Assembly: GCA_020637985.1 (NCBI GenBank)
Contig: JACKJK010000014.1
Span: 1 to 60,209, forward strand
Source: Rhodobiaceae bacterium
GTDB taxonomy: Bacteria; Pseudomonadota; Alphaproteobacteria; Rhizobiales; Tepidamorphaceae
Direction of reading: 5' to 3'
DNA length: 60,209 nt
The notes beneath the pieces were generated by a model. It did not search any database. It was not told where the DNA came from and worked only from the letters and a program-made list of their open reading frames with translations. This document shows positions 1-8,846 of the stretch, one piece after another; positions within the stretch are counted from its first letter, which is position 1; each line of letters begins with the position of its first letter. The position numbers and the translations under genes were made by a program.

Positions 1-1
1 C

Positions 2-448
2 GCCGTCTTCGCGCTCCCCAATCAGGATGATCTTCTTATGATCGCCCGCCGGGTTGAGGCGCTGGGCGCCTTTCTCGACAGCGAGGACGGGTCGAACCTG
101 CTCACCGCCTACCGCCGCGCCGCCAACATCCTGCGCATCGAGGAGAAGAAGGACGGCACTGACTATCCCGCGACGCCGCAGCCGGACCTCTTCGCGCAAG
201 ACCAGGAACGCGCCCTGTTCGACGCGCTGGAGACCGCGCGGGGCGAAGCCGAGATGGCGCTGGAGCGCGAGGATTTTTCAGACGCCATGACGGCGCTGGC
301 GAAGCTGCGCGCGCCCGTCGATGCCTTCTTCGACGACGTCACCGTCAACGCCGACGACGCCGCCCTGCGCGCCAACCGGCTGAAGCTGCTCGCCGCCATC
401 CGCGACACCATGGACCGCGTGGCGGTTTTCGGCAGGGTCGCCGGCTAG
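2..448 (+). CDS. glyS: Glycine--tRNA ligase beta subunit, C-terminal part (cut by window start)
   Basis: The reading frame is open from base 2, so the gene begins before the window and only about the last 148 codons are present. The segment matches the C-terminal anticodon-binding (DALR-type) region of bacterial GlyRS beta chains: a helical stretch with an 'RANRLKLL' helix, an 'ANILR' helix, and an end at 'RVAVFGRVAG' or similar. In the alpha2beta2 enzyme this region helps recognise tRNA-Gly. The gene is followed by ppdK on the same strand, an order common in Rhizobiales. Family assignment is from recognition of this terminal segment; the catalytic parts are out of view. Confidence 0.85.
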   Translation, partial: AVFALPNQDDLLMIARRVEALGAFLDSEDGSNLLTAYRRAANILRIEEKKDGTDYPATPQPDLFAQDQERALFDALETARGEAEMALEREDFSDAMTALAKLRAPVDAFFDDVTVNADDAALRANRLKLLAAIRDTMDRVAVFGRVAG

Positions 449-456
449 CTGGACAG

Positions 457-472
457 CCGGCGTGCACGCCGG
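457..472. repeat. Perfect 16-bp palindrome after glyS
   Basis: CCGGCGTGCACGCCGG lies 8 bases after the glyS stop codon and can form a short GC stem. No T-run follows, so it is at best a weak or Rho-assisted 3' end for glyS mRNA. Confidence 0.4.
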
Positions 473-671
473 TGTCTCGCCCCGTTTGCGTATACATTGC
501 CGCCGTTCACGATGAATCCCGCTGGCCGCCCCGCATAAGCAGCTTGGCGAATTGCATCGCGCGCGATTTTGCGCAATGAACGCGCGTCACTTTTCGCGGG
601 TGCAACATGAGTCCCCCGCCGCGGGAAGTCCTCAACGCGAGATCACGCGGAACGCTTCGGGAGCGTAAGAC

Positions 672-3350
672 ATGACGAAATGGGTCTACTCGTTCGGCGG
701 TGGCTCCGCCGAAGGCGACAGCGCCATGCGCAACCTGCTCGGCGGCAAGGGCGCCAACCTCGCCGAGATGTCGAACCTTGGCCTGCCGGTCCCGCCCGGC
801 TTCACCATCACCACCGACGTCTGCAACTGGTACTACGACCACGCCGAGACCTATCCCGCGGAACTCGACGAGCAGGTATCGGCGGCGATCGCCGGCATCG
901 AGAAGATCGTCGGCAAGGGCTTCGGCGCCAACGCCAATCCGCTGCTCGTCTCGGTGCGCTCCGGCGCCCGCGCCTCCATGCCCGGCATGATGGACACCGT
1001 TCTCAACCTCGGCCTCAACGACGCGACCGTCGAGGCGCTGGCCGGTGTGTCGGGCGACCGCCGCTTCGCCTACGACAGCTACCGCCGCTTCATCCAGATG
1101 TATTCCGACGTCGTGCTCGGCGTCGACCACCACCACTTCGAGGAAATCCTCGAGCTCTACAAGGAAGAGCGCGGCCTGACCCTGGATACGGACTTGTCCG
1201 CCGACGACTGGGAGGCGGTCGTCGCCGCCTACAAGGTGCGCGTCGAGGAGGAACTCGGCAAACCCTTCCCGCAGGACGTGCGCGAGCAGCTGTGGGGCGC
1301 CATCGGCGCGGTGTTCGGCTCGTGGATGAACCAGCGCGCCATCACCTACCGCCGCCTGCACGAGATCCCCGCCTCCTGGGGCACCGCCGTCAACGTCCAG
1401 GCCATGGTGTTCGGCAACATGGGCGAGGATTCCGCGACCGGCGTTGCCTTCACCCGCAATCCCTCCACCGGCGAGCGCGAGCTCTATGGCGAATTCCTCA
1501 TCAACGCCCAGGGCGAGGACGTCGTCGCCGGCATCCGCACCCCGCAGGACCTGACCGAGGCCGCCCGCATCGCGGCCGGCTCCGACAAGGCCTCGCTGGA
1601 GGCCGCGATGCCAAAGACCTACAAGGAATTCATCGCCATCTGCGATCAGCTCGAGACCCACTACCGCGACATGCAGGACCTCGAGTTCACTGTCGAGCAG
1701 GGCAAGCTCTACATGCTGCAGACCCGCTCGGGCAAACGCACCGCCAAGGCAGCGCTGAAGATTGCCGCCGAGATGGCCAACGAGGGCCTCATCACCCGCG
1801 ACGAGGCGGTGTTGCGCATCGACCCGGCCTCGCTCGACCAGCTGCTGCACCCGATGATCGACCCCGACGCGCCGCGCACCGTCGTCGCCAACGGCCTGCC
1901 GGCGTCGCCCGGCGCCGCCCAGGGCGAGATCGTCTTCTCCTCCGACGACGCCGAGCGGCTGAAGGCGGAAGGCCGCGCCGTCATCCTGGCGCGCGTCGAG
2001 ACAAGCCCGGAGGACATCCACGGCATGCATGCCGCCGAGGGCATCCTGACGACGCGCGGCGGCATGACCAGCCACGCGGCGGTCGTCGCCCGCGGCATGG
2101 GCAAGCCCTGCGTCTCCGGCGCCGGCATGATCCGCATCAACTACGCCAAGGGCGAGATGATGGCCGCGGGCCGCACCTTCAGGGCCGGCGACATCATCAC
2201 CATCGACGGCTCCACCGGCCAGGTGCTGGAAGGCCGCGTCGAGATGCTGCAGCCGGAACTCTCCGGCGACTTCGCCACCATCATGGAGTGGGCTGACGCG
2301 CGCCGCCGCCTCGGCGTGCGCGCCAACGCCGAGACGCCGCTCGATGCGCGCGCCGCGCGCGACTTTGGCGCCGAGGGCATCGGCCTGTCGCGCACCGAGC
2401 ACATGTTCTTCGACGGAGACCGCATCACCTCGGTGCGTGAGATGATCCTCGCCGACGACGAGGCCGGCCGCCGCAAGGCGCTCGCCAAGCTGCTTCCCAT
2501 GCAGCGCGACGACTTCGTCGAGCTGTTCGAGATCATGGCCGGTCTGCCGGTGACGATCCGCCTGCTCGATCCCCCGCTGCACGAGTTCCTGCCGCACGAG
2601 GCCGAAGAGATCGCCGAGGTCGCCGAGGCGCTCGGCGCCAGCGTCGACAAGGTCACCGCGCGTGTCGACCTGCTCAAGGAACTCAACCCGATGCTCGGCC
2701 ACCGCGGCTGCCGCCTCGCCGTCTCCTATCCCGAGATCTGCGAGATGCAGGCCCAGGCGATCTTCGAGGCCGCGGCACAGGTGACCAGGAAGACCGGCAA
2801 GGCCGTGCATCCCGAAGTGATGGTTCCGCTGATCGCCGGGCGCCCGGAGTTCGACATGCTCAAGGAGCGCATCGACGCGATGGCCGAAAAGGTCAGCAAG
2901 GAGACCGGCGTTGAGCTGACCTACCTGGTCGGCACGATGATCGAGCTGCCGCGCGCCTGCCTGCGCGCCGCCGAGATCGCCGAGACGGCGGAATTCTTTT
3001 CCTTCGGCACCAACGACCTGACGCAGACCGCCTTCGGCATTTCCCGTGACGATGCCGGCAGCTTCCTCGGCACCTACGTCGAGAAGGGGCTGCTGGAGGC
3101 CGATCCCTTCATCTCCATCGACGTGGACGGTGTCGGCGAACTGGTGGCGATCGGCTGCGAACGCGGCCGCAAGACGCGTCCCGACATCAAGCTCGGCATC
3201 TGTGGCGAGCATGGTGGCGACCCGGCGTCGGTGCACTTCTGCGAGAAGGTCGGCCTCGACTACGTCTCCTGTTCGCCCTACCGCGTGCCGATTGCCCGCC
3301 TCGCCGCGGCCCAGGCCGTGATCGGCGGCGAGACGGCGTCCACAGCCTGA
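672..3350 (+). CDS. ppdK: Pyruvate, phosphate dikinase
   Basis: This 892-residue cytosolic enzyme interconverts pyruvate + ATP + Pi and phosphoenolpyruvate + AMP + PPi. The length is typical of bacterial PPDK (about 870-900). The N-terminal ATP-grasp domain starts 'GGKGANLAEMSNLGLPVPPGF'-like at residues 25-45. The phosphohistidine swivel domain has TRGGMTSHAAVVARG with the catalytic His at residue 468. The C-terminal PEP/pyruvate barrel carries the LGICGEHGGDP motif with the catalytic Cys near residue 844. A GGGAG Shine-Dalgarno sits 9 bases before the ATG. In alphaproteobacteria it supports growth on organic acids by gluconeogenesis or PEP/pyruvate balancing. It follows glyS after 223 bases with no other gene in the gap. 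Confidence 0.97.
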   Translation: MTKWVYSFGGGSAEGDSAMRNLLGGKGANLAEMSNLGLPVPPGFTITTDVCNWYYDHAETYPAELDEQVSAAIAGIEKIVGKGFGANANPLLVSVRSGARASMPGMMDTVLNLGLNDATVEALAGVSGDRRFAYDSYRRFIQMYSDVVLGVDHHHFEEILELYKEERGLTLDTDLSADDWEAVVAAYKVRVEEELGKPFPQDVREQLWGAIGAVFGSWMNQRAITYRRLHEIPASWGTAVNVQAMVFGNMGEDSATGVAFTRNPSTGERELYGEFLINAQGEDVVAGIRTPQDLTEAARIAAGSDKASLEAAMPKTYKEFIAICDQLETHYRDMQDLEFTVEQGKLYMLQTRSGKRTAKAALKIAAEMANEGLITRDEAVLRIDPASLDQLLHPMIDPDAPRTVVANGLPASPGAAQGEIVFSSDDAERLKAEGRAVILARVETSPEDIHGMHAAEGILTTRGGMTSHAAVVARGMGKPCVSGAGMIRINYAKGEMMAAGRTFRAGDIITIDGSTGQVLEGRVEMLQPELSGDFATIMEWADARRRLGVRANAETPLDARAARDFGAEGIGLSRTEHMFFDGDRITSVREMILADDEAGRRKALAKLLPMQRDDFVELFEIMAGLPVTIRLLDPPLHEFLPHEAEEIAEVAEALGASVDKVTARVDLLKELNPMLGHRGCRLAVSYPEICEMQAQAIFEAAAQVTRKTGKAVHPEVMVPLIAGRPEFDMLKERIDAMAEKVSKETGVELTYLVGTMIELPRACLRAAEIAETAEFFSFGTNDLTQTAFGISRDDAGSFLGTYVEKGLLEADPFISIDVDGVGELVAIGCERGRKTRPDIKLGICGEHGGDPASVHFCEKVGLDYVSCSPYRVPIARLAAAQAVIGGETASTA

Positions 3351-3377
3351 GCGCACGATGACAGCGGAGCGCCCCCG

Positions 3378-4313
3378 GTGAGCGAGGCGCTGGCAGCCCT
3401 GCGCGCCGGCGGCAAGCCGGCGATGGCGCGCGCGTTGTCCGCGCTGGAGACCGGGTTCGACCCGCTGGCGCTGCCCGATGCCGACATGGTCGCTTTGCTC
3501 GATGCCGCTGCCGCCGACCCGCTCGGCCACGTCATCGGCCTGACCGGGCCGCCCGGTGTCGGCAAGTCGACGCTGACGGGCAGCCTGCTCGCCCGCTCTC
3601 GCCAGGCCGGATTGAGCGTCGGCGTCATCGCGGTCGATCCCTCCTCGCAGATCTCCGGCGGCGCGCTGCTCGGCGATCGCACACGCATCCGCACCGCGCC
3701 CGACGACGCACAGGCGTTCGTGCGCTCGCTGGCCGCCCGCGACCGCCTTGGCGGGCTTTCCGACATCGCGGTTGCCGCGGCCATCCTGATGCGTGCGGCT
3801 TATGACCGCGTCATCGTCGAGACCGTCGGCATCGGCCAGTCGGAGGCCGACATCGGGCTGGTCGCCGACACGCTGGTCCTGTGCGTGCAGCCGGGCTCGG
3901 GCGATGCGCTGCAGTTCATGAAGGCCGGCATCATGGAACTGCCCGACATCATCGCCGTCACCAAGGCCGACATGGGCGCATCCGCACGGCGCGCCTGCGC
4001 CGATGTCGAGGGTGCGCTGGGGCTGGTCGCCGGCGGCGGCGGCTGGAAGGTGCCGGTGGTCGCGGTATCCGCCGCCAGCGGCGAGGGGATCGGTGATCTG
4101 CTATCTGCAATTGACGCCCACCGCGGCTGGCTTGAGCGCGAAGGCCGCCTCGATGCGCGCCGCGATGCCCAGGCGCTCGCCTTCATCCGCGATTGCCTGC
4201 GCACCCGCCACGGCCGCGTCGGGCTGAAGCGCGTGGCCGGGCACATCCTGCGCTCCGACGCTGGCACACCGTTTTCCGCGCTACTGCGGCTAATTGTCCA
4301 GGTTGGTGCATAA
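3378..4313 (+). CDS. meaB: MeaB/ArgK-type methylmalonyl-CoA mutase-associated GTPase
   Basis: A 311-residue G3E P-loop GTPase. The Walker A loop GPPGVGKS spans residues 57-64, followed by 'VDPSS' and a switch region, then 'VETVGIGQSE' and the base-recognition motif 'TKAD'. MeaB proteins protect and reload adenosylcobalamin mutases such as methylmalonyl-CoA mutase. The start is GTG at 3378, preceded by GGAG; the N-terminus is a little shorter than in many homologues (about 325-330). It follows ppdK by 27 bases and may be co-transcribed. No mutase gene lies in this window, so the partner must be elsewhere. Confidence 0.92.
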   Translation: MSEALAALRAGGKPAMARALSALETGFDPLALPDADMVALLDAAAADPLGHVIGLTGPPGVGKSTLTGSLLARSRQAGLSVGVIAVDPSSQISGGALLGDRTRIRTAPDDAQAFVRSLAARDRLGGLSDIAVAAAILMRAAYDRVIVETVGIGQSEADIGLVADTLVLCVQPGSGDALQFMKAGIMELPDIIAVTKADMGASARRACADVEGALGLVAGGGGWKVPVVAVSAASGEGIGDLLSAIDAHRGWLEREGRLDARRDAQALAFIRDCLRTRHGRVGLKRVAGHILRSDAGTPFSALLRLIVQVGA

Positions 4314-4487
4314 ACCGCTGATTTACCAAGAAAATACTTCGGGTCTTGCCTGCCCATTTCCTGACGTCTTTTAACGTTAATCGTGCATCAACGCATTTGC
4401 GGCGATAGTTCGCGCAACGGGGGTTGCCCGGGGGTATCGAGCGCGTTCGCCGGCTCTGCGTTTGGGGTTTGGCGATGCTTGCAAGAA

Positions 4488-5537
4488 GTGGTGTGTGCGT
4501 TGCGTAAGAGATTGCATTTCCCGGTGCGCGGGGGTCGCACCGGTCATCGGATCCGCGTGTTTCTCCTGGCCCTTGCCGGGCTGGTTGCAACGACCGGACA
4601 GGCCGCCTACCAGGATGCGGCGGCCATGCTCACCAAGGAAATCACGAGCGCCGACCGCTGGCGAACGTCGCTGGTCGCGGCGCCGCAGGGCGCGGAGTAT
4701 TCCGCCAAGGTCGCGCTGCCCTTCCAGCATGCGTCCGCCGACGGCACGCTCGGCGTATCGACGGGCGCCGGCATGCTCGGCATTAACGCATCCGACGCGA
4801 TGGTGACGGGATCGCTGCCGCAGGCGGCGAGCCTCTCACCGGAAGACCGCGTCAACCGCGCGGTCAAGGGCGACCTGCAGATGAGTCGCCCGCCGGTGGG
4901 TGCGATCTATCGCATCGACATGGAAGGCGTTGGCATCATGCGCAACCCGCGCATGATGGTCGATCCCGGCGAGGTCGGCGGGCCGCGGCTGTCGTTCCAC
5001 ATTCCTACCGAGGAGCGCGGCGGCGCCGTGCTCCTCGCGTCCCTGGGGATGGAATTCTTCGGCGCCGACGACCGCCTGCCCGGGCTGTTCGACGCGCGCC
5101 TGCCGAGAGATCCCGGTTACGATGTGAATCGCTATGCCCAGGAGTTGAACTGCCTGGCCACAGCCATCTACTTCGAGGCCCGAGGCGAGCCCGACACCGG
5201 CCAGATCGCGGTCGCGCAGGTGGTCACCAACCGCGTGCGATCCAGCTACTATCCGGACTCGATCTGCGGCGTCGTCTACCAGAACAAGCACTGGCGCAAC
5301 CGCTGCCAGTTCTCCTTTGCCTGCGACCGAATCCCCGACCGCGTCCGCGACCAGAGCTCCTGGGACAAGGCGATGGTGTTTGCCCGCGACGTGCTCGCCG
5401 GCAAGTCCTTCCTGAAGACGGTCAACGATTCGACCCACTACCACGCCGACTACGTGCATCCGCGCTGGGTGCGCGGCATGGTCAAGCGCGACAAGATCGG
5501 CCGGCATATCTTCTACCAGGTGCGAAACTGGATCTGA
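4488..5537 (+). CDS. SleB-family cell wall hydrolase, membrane-anchored or exported
   Basis: About 349 residues. The C-terminal third is a Hydrolase_2 (SleB) domain with 'NCLATAIYFEARGEP', whose Glu is the probable catalytic residue, then 'VVTNRVRSS', 'CGVVYQNKHW' and 'STHYHADYVHPRW'. Family members cleave peptidoglycan glycan strands as lytic transglycosylases or muramidases. A basic stretch followed by a hydrophobic segment ('RIRVFLLALAGLVATTGQA') near the N-terminus should export or anchor it. The middle (roughly residues 50-200) is low-complexity linker. The start is uncertain: GTG codons at 4488 and 4491 fit the signal sequence best, although the frame is open from 4383. A 10-bp palindrome TTAACGTTAA lies upstream at 4371-4380. 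Confidence 0.85.
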   Translation: MVCALRKRLHFPVRGGRTGHRIRVFLLALAGLVATTGQAAYQDAAAMLTKEITSADRWRTSLVAAPQGAEYSAKVALPFQHASADGTLGVSTGAGMLGINASDAMVTGSLPQAASLSPEDRVNRAVKGDLQMSRPPVGAIYRIDMEGVGIMRNPRMMVDPGEVGGPRLSFHIPTEERGGAVLLASLGMEFFGADDRLPGLFDARLPRDPGYDVNRYAQELNCLATAIYFEARGEPDTGQIAVAQVVTNRVRSSYYPDSICGVVYQNKHWRNRCQFSFACDRIPDRVRDQSSWDKAMVFARDVLAGKSFLKTVNDSTHYHADYVHPRWVRGMVKRDKIGRHIFYQVRNWI

Positions 5538-5627
5538 CGTAGTTTCCACGGCTTGGCCAACCGGCAATCTTGCGTTCATAATCCTCCCCAAGCACCCGCC
5601 AAGGGTCCATTCCTGGGGAGGAAATCC

Positions 5628-6479
5628 ATGAACGCCAAGTCGACGAAGAACTCGGACGCACAGACCGACGTCCTGGCACTGCCCGAGGGCTATCGCGCGC
5701 CGCCGAAGGTCAGGAGCTTCACCTTTGCGGAGGTCGTCGCTGCTGCCGGGCGCGGCATGCAGGATTTCCGCTCTGCCGGGCTGACCAGCGCTCTCTTCGG
5801 TATCGCCTACGCCATTGGCGGCATCATCGTTATCCTGACGGCCGCGTGGAGCGACCTGACGTGGATCAGCTACCCGCTGGCGACGGGTTTCGCATTGATC
5901 GGACCCTTTGCCGCCGTCGGCCTCTACGACATCAGCCGGAGGCTGGAAGCCGGGACGCCGCTGCGCCTTTCCGAAATCATGGGCGTCGTCTGGGCCCAGC
6001 ACAGGCGCGAGATCGGCTGGATGGCTTTCGTCGTGCTGTTCGTGTTTACCGCATGGATGTACCAGGTCCGCCTGTTGCTGGCCCTGTTCATCGGCTTCGA
6101 GCCGATTGCCAGCTACGCCGATTTCTTCCACGCCCTGTTCACCACGCCAAACGGCCTGATCTTCCTGGCGGTCGGTCACGTCGTCGGCGCGATCCTGGCG
6201 GTGATCCTGTTCTCGCTGTCGGTGATTTCCTTCCCGATCCTGCTCGACCGCGACATCGACTTCATCACCGCGATGATCACCAGCGTGCAGACCGTGGTGA
6301 AGAACCCGCTTCCCATGCTCGGCTGGGCCTTCGTTGTCGTGATGCTGCTGATCGCCGCCAGCCTGCCCATGTTTCTTGGGCTCGTCGTCGTGTTGCCGAT
6401 TCTTGGCCACGCCACGTGGCACATCTATCGCATGGCGATCGAGCCGGAGGAGGCGCCGGCTCCGGCAAAGGGGAATTGA
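5628..6479 (+). CDS. DUF2189 family integral membrane protein
   Basis: A 283-residue protein recognised as DUF2189 by the 'PEGYRAPPKVRSFTFAEV' entry, a 'GMQDFRSAG' segment and about six hydrophobic helices between residues 45 and 270 ('FGIAYAIGGIIVIL', 'ATGFALIGPFAAVGLY', 'FVVLFVFTAWMY', 'HVVGAILAVILFSLS', 'FVVVMLLIAASLPMFLGLVVVLPILGHATWHIYR'). A conserved 'FPILLDRDID' loop lies before the penultimate helix. It is found next to cytochrome oxidase genes in some alphaproteobacteria, but nothing here links it to respiration. The ATG at 5628 is chosen because GGGGAGG lies 7 bases upstream. Function is unknown. Confidence 0.85.
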   Translation: MNAKSTKNSDAQTDVLALPEGYRAPPKVRSFTFAEVVAAAGRGMQDFRSAGLTSALFGIAYAIGGIIVILTAAWSDLTWISYPLATGFALIGPFAAVGLYDISRRLEAGTPLRLSEIMGVVWAQHRREIGWMAFVVLFVFTAWMYQVRLLLALFIGFEPIASYADFFHALFTTPNGLIFLAVGHVVGAILAVILFSLSVISFPILLDRDIDFITAMITSVQTVVKNPLPMLGWAFVVVMLLIAASLPMFLGLVVVLPILGHATWHIYRMAIEPEEAPAPAKGN

Positions 6480-6603
6480 CGCGATATCGCGCGTCCCATG
6501 AATTTCGCTGATGGGGCGTATTCGCAAAAGCCGGTTCTCCTGATCGCCGCGCCGCGATAGTGTCGCCGGGCCCGAAGCATCCGGGTTTTTACGGAGACAT
6601 CGA

Positions 6604-7839
6604 ATGTCCGACAGCAGAACCGCAGGCTCGGCCACATCGTCAGGCTGGCGCACGCCCATGCTTATCCTGACCGTGGGCGTGCTGATCGCGGTGCTGACCA
6701 ACGGCCCGCGCACCGGCATGGGGCTGTTCCTCGCCCCGATGACCGAGGCCAACGGCTGGTCGCGCGAGACTTTCGCTCTCGCCCTGGCGATCCAGAACAT
6801 CGTCTGGGGCGTCGCCCAGCCGATCGCCGGCGGTTTCGCCGACCGCTACGGCACCGCGCGCGTCATCGCCGCCGGCGGGCTGGTCTACGCCGTCGGCCTC
6901 CTCGTCATGTCGCAGGCGGAACTGCCGTTCGTGCTGCACCTGTCGGCCGGCGTGCTGGTCGGCGCGGCGATCGCGGCGAGTTCCTTCGGCCTCGTCATTT
7001 CGGCGTTCTCGCGCCTGCTGCCGCCCGAGAAGCGGCAGATCGGCTTCGGCATCGCGACCGCCGGCGGCTCGCTCGGCCAGTTCCTGTTCGCGCCGATCAC
7101 GCAGGGCTTCATTTCCGCCTATGGCTGGCACACCGCGCTGATGCTGATCGCGGCGATGGTCCTTGCCGTCATCGGCCTTGCCCCCGTGATGGCCGGCCGC
7201 AACGAGAAGCCGGCCGGCGCGGTTCGCGACCAGTCGGTCAGCGAAGCTTTGCGCGAGGCCTTGTCGAACCGCAGCTATGTCCTGCTGGTCACCGGCTTCT
7301 TCGTCTGCGGTTTCCAGGTGGCGTTCATTTCGGCGCACCTGCCCGCCTACATCGTCGACCTCGGCATCGCGGCGAAGTGGGGCGCCTGGGCGATCGCGCT
7401 GATCGGCCTGTTCAACGTCATCGGCTCCTACGGTTCCGGCATCCTGTCGGGCCGCAGCTCGCGCCCGCACATGCTGAGCTGGCTTTACCTGCTGCGCTCG
7501 GTCGCCTTCGTCGGCTTCCTCATGGTGCCGATTTCCGTGCCCTCGCTGCTGATCTTTTCCTGCGTCATGGGCTTGTTGTGGCTGTCCACGGTACCGCCGA
7601 CCTCGGGCATCGTCGTCACCATGTTCGGCCCGCGCTGGATGGGGCTGCTCTACGGCGTGGTGTTCCTCAACCACCAGCTCGGCTCGTTCCTCGGCGTCTG
7701 GCTCGGCGGCAGGCTCTACGACCAGACCGGCAGCTACGACGTGGTTTGGTGGCTCGGCGCGGTGCTGGGCGTCGTCGCAGGCCTCCTGCACTGGCCGATC
7801 CGCGACGCGCCCGTCGAGCGCCTCACCGAACCCGCGTGA
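6604..7839 (+). CDS. MFS transporter (OFA/monocarboxylate-like)
   Basis: A 411-residue major facilitator protein with twelve predicted membrane helices. The loop between helices 2 and 3 has 'GGFADRYGTARV', the MFS motif A type signature (GxxxDRxGxR). Helix 1 ('LTNGPRTGMGLFLAPMTEANGWSRETFALALAIQNIVWG') resembles transporters for oxalate, formate or monocarboxylates, where 'GP..FG' type helix starts are common. The substrate cannot be deduced. ATG 6604 follows 'ACGGAGACATCGA', a good ribosome site. The gene ends four bases from the stop of the convergent hydrolase gene, so the two transcripts must run into each other or terminate inside the opposite gene. Confidence 0.88.
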   Translation: MSDSRTAGSATSSGWRTPMLILTVGVLIAVLTNGPRTGMGLFLAPMTEANGWSRETFALALAIQNIVWGVAQPIAGGFADRYGTARVIAAGGLVYAVGLLVMSQAELPFVLHLSAGVLVGAAIAASSFGLVISAFSRLLPPEKRQIGFGIATAGGSLGQFLFAPITQGFISAYGWHTALMLIAAMVLAVIGLAPVMAGRNEKPAGAVRDQSVSEALREALSNRSYVLLVTGFFVCGFQVAFISAHLPAYIVDLGIAAKWGAWAIALIGLFNVIGSYGSGILSGRSSRPHMLSWLYLLRSVAFVGFLMVPISVPSLLIFSCVMGLLWLSTVPPTSGIVVTMFGPRWMGLLYGVVFLNHQLGSFLGVWLGGRLYDQTGSYDVVWWLGAVLGVVAGLLHWPIRDAPVERLTEPA

Positions 7840-7843
7840 CACC

Positions 7844-8671
7844 TCAACCCTTGAGGTTCGCCGCCAGGAAGTCCGTCGTGCGCGTCCACGCGAGCGCGGC
7901 GTCCTCTGCATCGTAGCGCGCGCCCGTCGGGTTGGCGAAGGCGTGGTCGGCCTCGTACCAGTGAACCGTCAGCAGGTCGGCCTTGCCGGCCTGCGCCATC
8001 GCCGCCTCGAACCCGGAAACCATCGTCGCGTTGATGTTCTTGTCGAGTGTGCCGAAGTGTCCGAGCACCGGTCCCGACAGCGCCTTCAGGTCGTCCGCGC
8101 CGCGGTTGACGCGCCCGTAGTAAATGACGGTCGCATCGACCGGCGTCGCGATCGAGGCGTTCAGCGACCAGCCGCCGCCGAAACACCAGCCCATCGTCGC
8201 CACCTTGCCGGTCGAGTTGGCATCGCCTTTCAGGTGTGCGATGGCGCCGGCGAGCTGCGCCGTCGCCGCGTTGGCGTCGAGCCCCTGCGTCAGCGCGCGC
8301 GCCTCTTCAGCGGTCTTTGCAACCTTGCCGCCGTAGAGGTCGATGGCATAGGCAATGTAGCCGAGGTTGGCGAGTTCGGCTGCGACTGCCTTGATCTGGT
8401 CGTTGAGGCCCCACCATTCGTGGATCAGCACGACCGCCGGCGCTGGCAGCTTCGCCGGCATCGCCACCACCCCTTGCGCCTCGCCGCCCTGCGGCAGGGG
8501 GATCGTGAGTGGCTCCAGCCGCTGCGCCTGCGCATGCGCCAGTTCGGGAAACGCCAGCACGGTTGCCAGCGGCAGGCTGGCCATCCCTGCAAGAAAGGCG
8601 CGCCGGTCGGTTTGCGAAACCCGGATCGGCGGCATCTTCGCATGGTGTCCGCATCCGTCGATCGTGCACAT
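7844..8671 (-). CDS. Dienelactone hydrolase family protein with Tat-type signal
   Basis: A 275-residue alpha/beta hydrolase of the dienelactone hydrolase family. The Cys nucleophile elbow is GWCFGGG (Cys163), with Asp210 in 'HFGTLDKNI' and His243 in 'YEADHAFAN' completing the triad. 'VVLIHEWWGLN' is the oxyanion-side motif. The N-terminus has 'TDRRAFLAG' followed by a hydrophobic stretch and 'AHA', a Tat signal, so the enzyme is probably periplasmic. ATG 8671 has AAAGGA 7 bases upstream; an in-frame ATG at 8689 (AAGAGG) is the alternative. The natural substrate is unknown; the family hydrolyses lactones and esters. A Cys/His-rich stretch (CTIDGCGHH) precedes the Tat motif and is unusual. Confidence 0.87.
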   Translation of the reverse strand: MCTIDGCGHHAKMPPIRVSQTDRRAFLAGMASLPLATVLAFPELAHAQAQRLEPLTIPLPQGGEAQGVVAMPAKLPAPAVVLIHEWWGLNDQIKAVAAELANLGYIAYAIDLYGGKVAKTAEEARALTQGLDANAATAQLAGAIAHLKGDANSTGKVATMGWCFGGGWSLNASIATPVDATVIYYGRVNRGADDLKALSGPVLGHFGTLDKNINATMVSGFEAAMAQAGKADLLTVHWYEADHAFANPTGARYDAEDAALAWTRTTDFLAANLKG

Positions 8672-8846
8672 GGCGGCATCCTTTCGCATGGCGGTCCCAA
8701 CCTCTTGAAAGGGTAGCGGCAGGCGCGGCGCGGGCAAGACAAACCGGCGTGAACGCGTGTCGGGAAAATTGCCCCTTTCCCCTGTCAATCAGGAGCTGGT
8801 CGCGCTAGGGAATGGGCAAGGCTGCATGACCGGGGAGACACAAGCC

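Noticed and set aside
507..3530. A 1007-codon open frame on the minus strand opposite ppdK
   Set aside because: It is the antisense shadow of a well-supported PPDK gene in GC-rich DNA. Its translation is His/Arg/Gly/Asp-rich with no recognisable motif.
4836..6800. A 654-codon minus-strand open frame opposite the SleB-like, DUF2189 and MFS genes
   Set aside because: It crosses three supported genes and a promoter region and has shadow-like composition (repeated His, Asp, Arg and Gln).
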